From: an uncultured Spirochaetaceae bacterium
GTDB taxonomy: Bacteria > Spirochaetota > Spirochaetia > Treponematales > Treponemataceae
NCBI GenBank assembly: GCA_902773215.1
Contig: CACYDQ010000111.1
Span: forward strand, 1 to 10,431
Direction: 5' to 3'
DNA length: 10,431 bases
Below the pieces are notes generated by a model. It was not told the DNA's origin. It worked only from the letters and a program-made list of their open reading frames with translations, and ran no database searches. The translations under genes and the position numbers were made by a program. Below are positions 6,688-10,431 of the stretch, piece after piece; position 1 is the stretch's first letter, and every line of letters begins with the position of its first letter.

Positions 6688-7688
6688 CACAGGGCCTCCT
6701 TGAGGAACAATCGTTTTATCACGCAGGCGGTCAGGACGAGCAGGCCTGCGGCAAACAGGCAGACCTCGTAGTAATCCGTGTCATAGCTCCGTATCCGGTA
6801 ACTCTGCACGAGGGAGGCGGTTTTGTTTATGGAGCCGAACGCCAGCTTGAGCGCGTCCATGTTCTCCACGCTGAAGAAGCTGCCACCCCCCGCCGCCGCC
6901 AGCTTGGACAAATTCTGTCTGTCGTAGCCCGACTGAAAATAGCCGGAGTAGAACTTGCCGGTCTTGGGGTCAGTGTACTCAAGGGCAACCGTTCCCTTGG
7001 TCCCCAGGCCGAGCACGTAGAGGGATATGCCCTTCTCCTCGGCCAGGCGGCAGGCGGTGTAGGGGTTGACGCTCCCCGCATTGTTTTCCCCGTCGGTGAT
7101 AAGGACAATCGCTTTCTTGGAAGCGGTCGAATTCTCAAGATGATATACTGCGGTGGAAAGCCCGGTACCTATCGCGGTACCGTCCCCCAGCTCCCCCACG
7201 GCAAGGCCGTCCAGGCGCTGCATGAAGAAATCCCTGTCCATCGTCGGGGGAACGAGCAGGACAGCCTCTTTTGCCATGGAGACAAGGCCGAGCGTGCAGC
7301 CCCCGTTGTCCGTGGCGAGCGTGACAATGGATTTTTTGGCCGCCTCCAGGCGCGACATGCCGGCTATGTCCTTGGCCGCCATAGAGGGGCTTGAGTCCAC
7401 GACGAATAGCACGTCCGCCCCCCGGGAGATATAGACCTTTTCCTGATGCCGCCTGACCGGGTTTGCATAGGCGGCGACGAGGGCAATGAAAGCCAGGAGC
7501 TCCAGCAGCTTGTAGAATCGGGACAACAGCAAAAACCCCGTCTCCTTCCAGCTGAAATAAACTCCCTGCCAGTCACCAAGAACAGCGAGGAAGGAGATTT
7601 TTTTGAACACCCTCACATGACGGAGAAAAAGCAGCAGCGGGGGAAGCAGCAGCAACAGGAAGGCCGCCGGGTTCTTAAACTCTACCAT
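6687..7688 (-). CDS. batA: BatA, membrane-anchored VWA protein
   Basis: This 333-residue protein matches BatA of the Bacteroides aerotolerance type in length and layout. A membrane segment at 9-23, a second at about 57-75, a VWA domain at about 90-290, and a C-terminal anchor at 307-326 would place the VWA domain in the periplasm. The metal site is intact: D98-x-S100-x-S102 (DSSPSM), T171 in GDGTAIGTG, and D199 in ITDGEN. The ATG at 7688 begins the family-typical start (MVEFKNPAAF). Its GGAGG is 12 nt away, rather far, and the gene begins inside the last 14 nt of the preceding gene, so translational coupling is likely. The stop overlaps the next start by one base. BatA and BatB proteins are thought to form complexes; what these VWA domains bind is not known. 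Confidence 0.93.
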   Translation of the reverse strand: MVEFKNPAAFLLLLLPPLLLFLRHVRVFKKISFLAVLGDWQGVYFSWKETGFLLLSRFYKLLELLAFIALVAAYANPVRRHQEKVYISRGADVLFVVDSSPSMAAKDIAGMSRLEAAKKSIVTLATDNGGCTLGLVSMAKEAVLLVPPTMDRDFFMQRLDGLAVGELGDGTAIGTGLSTAVYHLENSTASKKAIVLITDGENNAGSVNPYTACRLAEEKGISLYVLGLGTKGTVALEYTDPKTGKFYSGYFQSGYDRQNLSKLAAAGGGSFFSVENMDALKLAFGSINKTASLVQSYRIRSYDTDYYEVCLFAAGLLVLTACVIKRLFLKEAL

Positions 7689-8715
7689 AGTTTTTGAATT
7701 CCTCCCGCTCCTTCTCAAGCTCCCCTATGTCCACCATGCTCAGCTCGACGAGACGCTCCCGCTCCCCGGAGCTGAAGGCGGCCTCATGATCCTCGGCAGG
7801 CAGCTTATGGCTGTCCGGAGAATCCTTGGCATAGCGGATGTAGTCGGTCCTGATGAACACGGACTGTATGGAAAGCACCGCATTCTCCTGCTCTATACTG
7901 AGCATGTCGCCCGTCGCCAGAACAACATTGTTATAGATGTCCTTGGACGTGACAGAAAAGAAGCCCATGCCGAAGCGGTAGTTCAGGTATGTCCGCATAA
8001 TCTGCTGCCAGTCCCGGGCAAAGTCCGGATCCTCCCTCGCCCCCTTCAGGAGGCCCTTGAGCCTGCGCTTGGTCATGAACGCGTTACGCCGGTAGCCGAT
8101 CCGTTCTCTAAAAAGAACCGCATGCCTGACCGTCGCGGAGAAGTTCACGGCGAGCATCGCAAGGAGACCAAGGAGCAGCACGAACAGGATTATCAGAATC
8201 CAGACGATGTAGTTGGTGCCGGGCAGCAGCAGGGGCGGAGCGGGAGGACGGAGCGTCGTGGCGCCGAGTTTCTCCGAAAGGGAAAGCACCTCTATGGCAT
8301 CCAGCCGTATCACGGTGCCGCAGTCGGCCTTGCAGAGCTTTCCCATGTCAAGCGGAATGAATTCCAGCCGGCCCGTCTTCCAGGGAACAAAATTGATGAC
8401 AATCGTGTAGGTCATGCCGACCTGCCTCATGCTGAGCTGGGTGACGCTGCAATACGAGTCCATCTCCCTGAAGTAACCGTCCGATATATCAAAGTACAGA
8501 ATTCCACCTTCAAGCCTGGAAGCCCCCCCGCCCGCACGGGCAAGGGCGTAGAAATCCGTCTGGCTCTGGAAGCTGTAACTGAGCTGCGCCGTATCCCCGA
8601 CATAGATTTCCTTGGGAACGAGGGTCTGCCGGTACGCGGGCCGGTCGGATTCCTGTGCGGGAATCGGGGCGAATGACAGACACAGGAAAAGGACAATGGC
8701 GGCAAGGAATCTCAT
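7675..8715 (-). CDS. Signal-peptide membrane protein between DUF58 gene and batA, family not recognised
   Basis: I cannot name a family for this 346-residue protein. A signal peptide (1-20, likely cleavage at PIPA/QES) is followed by a beta-rich periplasmic region (about 24-148) with one close cysteine pair (C128, C132) and C89. Then come a Pro-rich spacer (157-165), one membrane segment (168-190) and a basic helical cytoplasmic region (200-346). The cytoplasmic part contains RRLKGLLKGAREDPDFARDW and LNYRFGMGFFSVTSKDIY. The position and bitopic layout recall the DUF4381-type proteins found between DUF58 and BatA in proteobacteria, but this one is about twice as long; it also resembles BatD in having an outer beta domain. 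The ATG at 8715 forms an ATGA overlap with the preceding stop and has GAGG 8 nt upstream. An in-frame extension upstream to 8853 lies wholly inside the DUF58 gene and is rejected as the start. Confidence 0.88.
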   Translation of the reverse strand: MRFLAAIVLFLCLSFAPIPAQESDRPAYRQTLVPKEIYVGDTAQLSYSFQSQTDFYALARAGGGASRLEGGILYFDISDGYFREMDSYCSVTQLSMRQVGMTYTIVINFVPWKTGRLEFIPLDMGKLCKADCGTVIRLDAIEVLSLSEKLGATTLRPPAPPLLLPGTNYIVWILIILFVLLLGLLAMLAVNFSATVRHAVLFRERIGYRRNAFMTKRRLKGLLKGAREDPDFARDWQQIMRTYLNYRFGMGFFSVTSKDIYNNVVLATGDMLSIEQENAVLSIQSVFIRTDYIRYAKDSPDSHKLPAEDHEAAFSSGERERLVELSMVDIGELEKEREEFKNYGRV

Positions 8716-9611
8716 AGGCCCTTCCTCGCCGTAAAGAAGGCCTGAAGTTGAGAGAAGGAGTCCTTCTCCATGCTCAGGACGAGGGGAACCCCGCCACGGG
8801 AGAAGCACTCCCGCTTCCACAGGTCTATTGCCTGCTGGCCGGAAGCAAGCCACGCGCTCTTGAACGACCGCGAGGAGGTGGGCAGGAAGGACCTGCGCCC
8901 GCTCTCCATGTCAGAGAAGAGGAGGGTCCCGGCGGAAGGCAGGTTCCTGTCAAGCTCATCGCAGATGCGGACAGCGACGACATCATTCTTCTGGCAGAGC
9001 TGGCCAAAGTGGTCATAGTAGCCCTGCATCCTGAAATCGGAGAATATCATCACGAGCGTCCGCTTCCTGAGCAGCTTCAGGGCCCCGCTGAGGGCATTGT
9101 CCATGTAGGAGCCTTTCTCTGCGGCCCGGTAGGGGACGGATTCCCCGCCCGACAAGGAGTCGAACTTGGACAGGAGGAGCATGGCATGATCCTTGCCGTG
9201 CTCGGGTGCGGAGGAAAAATGTATCTGGGAGTCGAAAACCACGGCCCCGACGGGAGAGGCGTTCCGCAGGGATGCAAGGGTCAGGAGCTTGGCGCATTCC
9301 AGCGCCTTGCCAAGCCTGGAGACTCCGGACTTGGAGAAGCGCATGGAAAGGGATGTGTCCACGACGATGAAGACATCCAGCTCCCTCTCCTCCTCAAAAA
9401 CCTTGACGAAGGGCTTGCCCATCCTTGCGGTGACGTTCCAGTCTATCGCCCGCACGTCATCCCCCCGCAAGTACTCACGCACGCCGTTGAAGTCCAGGCC
9501 CTGTCCCCGGTAGAGGGAACGGAAGGCCCCGCTCCTCATCCCGTCGGCAAGGGAAAGGGCGTTCAGGTGCAGGAGACCGGCCTTCTTGGAAAGGGAACGC
9601 TTATCGTCCAT
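8712..9611 (-). CDS. DUF58 protein (VWA-like), MoxR partner
   Basis: This 299-residue DUF58 protein lacks a signal peptide or membrane segment and should be cytoplasmic or membrane-associated. The DUF58 signature runs from 36 to 76: GQGLDFNGVREYLRGDD, then IDWN (56-59), TAR (61-63) and FEEER (72-76). A VWA-like fold follows with D85-x-S87-x-S89 (DTSLSM) and a later SDF (191-193). The usual Thr position seems to hold Ser (GSYMD, 167-171). DUF58 genes almost always sit beside MoxR ATPases, as here, and the pair is thought to work as ATPase and adaptor or substrate. The ATG at 9611 is one nt after the moxR stop and has no visible Shine-Dalgarno sequence, so it probably depends on ribosomes finishing moxR. 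It overlaps the next gene by 4 nt. Confidence 0.94.
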   Translation of the reverse strand: MDDKRSLSKKAGLLHLNALSLADGMRSGAFRSLYRGQGLDFNGVREYLRGDDVRAIDWNVTARMGKPFVKVFEEERELDVFIVVDTSLSMRFSKSGVSRLGKALECAKLLTLASLRNASPVGAVVFDSQIHFSSAPEHGKDHAMLLLSKFDSLSGGESVPYRAAEKGSYMDNALSGALKLLRKRTLVMIFSDFRMQGYYDHFGQLCQKNDVVAVRICDELDRNLPSAGTLLFSDMESGRRSFLPTSSRSFKSAWLASGQQAIDLWKRECFSRGGVPLVLSMEKDSFSQLQAFFTARKGL

Positions 9612-9612
9612 G

Positions 9613-10431
9613 TTACGGCAGGGGCATCAGGGAGACGATTTTCTCTATGAGGTCATCGGACGTGACTCCGTCGGAGGCAGCCTCGTAGTTCAGCACCAGG
9701 CGGTGGCGGAGGACTCCTTTGCAGACAGCCTGCACGTCCTCCGGCAGGACAAAGCCCCTCCCGTTGAAGAGGGCCGTTGCCTTGGCACAGCGCAGCAGGG
9801 CAATCCCGGCCCTCGGGGAAGCCCCGAACGCGATGTACCGCTCTATGTCGTTCCGCGCCCGCTCCCGGTGCTTCTCCTTGCTTGGCCGGGTGGCAAGGAC
9901 GATGGAGACGATGTAGTTATAGATTTTGTCGTCGCAGCTTATTTTCTCGATGGCCTCGCGGCATTTTGCAATCGCCTCAACGGGGAAGACCCTCCGGACG
10001 GGAACATCGATGGCGTGACCATTGGAGCGGACAATCTTGGCCTCCTCCTCCGCGCTCGGATACCCGACGACGATTTTCATCAGAAAGCGGTCCAGCTCCG
10101 CCTCGGGAAGGCTGTAGGTTCCTTCCTGCTCAATCGGGTTCTCCGTCGCAAGGACAAAGAAGGGCTGAGCCAGCCGGTAGGAGTTGTCCCCTATCGTGAC
10201 CTGCCGCTCGGCCATCGCCTCAAGGAGGGCGGACTGGACTTTGGCAGGGGCGCGGTTAATCTCGTCGGCGAGGACGACGTTGGCGAACACCGGCCCCTTG
10301 TGCACGAGGAAACGCCCGTTGGACTGCTCGTAAATCAGCGTTCCCGTCACGTCTGCGGGAAGCAGGTCCGGCGTAAACTGAATCCGCTTGAACTCCAGCC
10401 CGGACATCTCCGCGAAGGTCCTGACGGCAAG
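9613..10431 (-). CDS. moxR: MoxR-family AAA+ ATPase (5' end outside window)
   Basis: These are the last 272 residues of a MoxR AAA+ ATPase. The frame is open to the right edge and begins with LAVRTFAEMSG, the residues expected just after the Walker A GKT, so the P-loop and the first 50 or so residues lie outside the window. Within it, the FTPDLLPADVTG stretch (residues 19-30), Walker B VVLADEINRAP (52-62), sensor 1 ATENP (95-99), and PEAELDRF (109-116, arginine-finger region) are all present. So is the C-terminal lid (FGASPRAGIALLRCAKA and HRLVLNYEA). MoxR proteins are chaperone-like ATPases that act on VWA-domain partners, and three VWA or VWA-like genes follow directly. It is the first gene of the six seen here; the operon promoter, and perhaps further genes, lie beyond the right edge. 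Confidence 0.96.
   Translation of the reverse strand, partial: LAVRTFAEMSGLEFKRIQFTPDLLPADVTGTLIYEQSNGRFLVHKGPVFANVVLADEINRAPAKVQSALLEAMAERQVTIGDNSYRLAQPFFVLATENPIEQEGTYSLPEAELDRFLMKIVVGYPSAEEEAKIVRSNGHAIDVPVRRVFPVEAIAKCREAIEKISCDDKIYNYIVSIVLATRPSKEKHRERARNDIERYIAFGASPRAGIALLRCAKATALFNGRGFVLPEDVQAVCKGVLRHRLVLNYEAASDGVTSDDLIEKIVSLMPLP

Noticed and set aside
7786..8676. A 296-codon plus-strand frame opposite the unnamed membrane protein
   Set aside because: The minus frame has a signal peptide, membrane helix and coupled start and stop; the plus frame has no domain or signal.
8748..9650. A 300-codon plus-strand frame opposite the DUF58 gene
   Set aside because: It mirrors a well-supported DUF58 gene in GC-rich DNA, has no recognisable domain, and is Gly/Pro/Leu-heavy as expected of an antisense frame.

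Overview
This window most likely comes from a spirochaete, probably a GC-rich member of the Treponema lineage. The evidence is gene content and gene order: a TraR/DksA-like gene, infA and a small J-domain protein gene lie side by side, and next to them is a long Bat-type locus in the order MoxR ATPase, DUF58 protein, membrane protein, BatA, BatB/TPR, BatD/SH3. I recall a similar arrangement in Treponema and Borrelia, but no search was run. No phage, IS element, CRISPR array or defence gene is visible; the region looks chromosomal and vertically inherited.

Left part (1-1438, + strand): the 3' part of rho, still in frame at the left edge with an Asn/Arg-rich N-terminal extension, followed by a strong intrinsic terminator. 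Middle (1468-2492): tRNA-Pro(UGG) and tRNA-Val(UAC) on the minus strand behind a near-consensus promoter. Then comes an AT-richer divergent pair, a TraR/DksA-family zinc-finger gene (minus) and infA (plus, GTG start). Their predicted -10 boxes abut inside a 10-bp palindrome. The infA stop codon lies 8 bp from the stop of a convergent gene for a J-domain protein with a hydrophobic C terminus, which is preceded on the minus strand by an Smr-domain gene.

Right part (3761-10431, minus strand): six tightly packed genes, read from the right edge leftward: moxR (5' end outside the window), a DUF58 gene, a signal-peptide/membrane protein of no family I can name, batA, a batB-batC fusion, and a BatD-like protein ending in an SH3-like domain. 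Every junction is a 1-nt gap or an overlap (1, 4, 14 or 52 nt), so this is almost certainly one translationally coupled operon. By family knowledge, MoxR AAA+ ATPases act with von Willebrand A (VWA) proteins in cofactor insertion, assembly or stress tolerance. Here the VWA or VWA-like partners are the soluble DUF58 protein and the membrane proteins BatA and BatB. The TPR, beta-sandwich and SH3 modules would lie on the outer face of the inner membrane. The most unusual points are the fused BatB-BatC protein, which keeps a lipoprotein-type signal and lipobox in its middle, the BatD+SH3 architecture, and the unnamed 346-residue protein between DUF58 and BatA.
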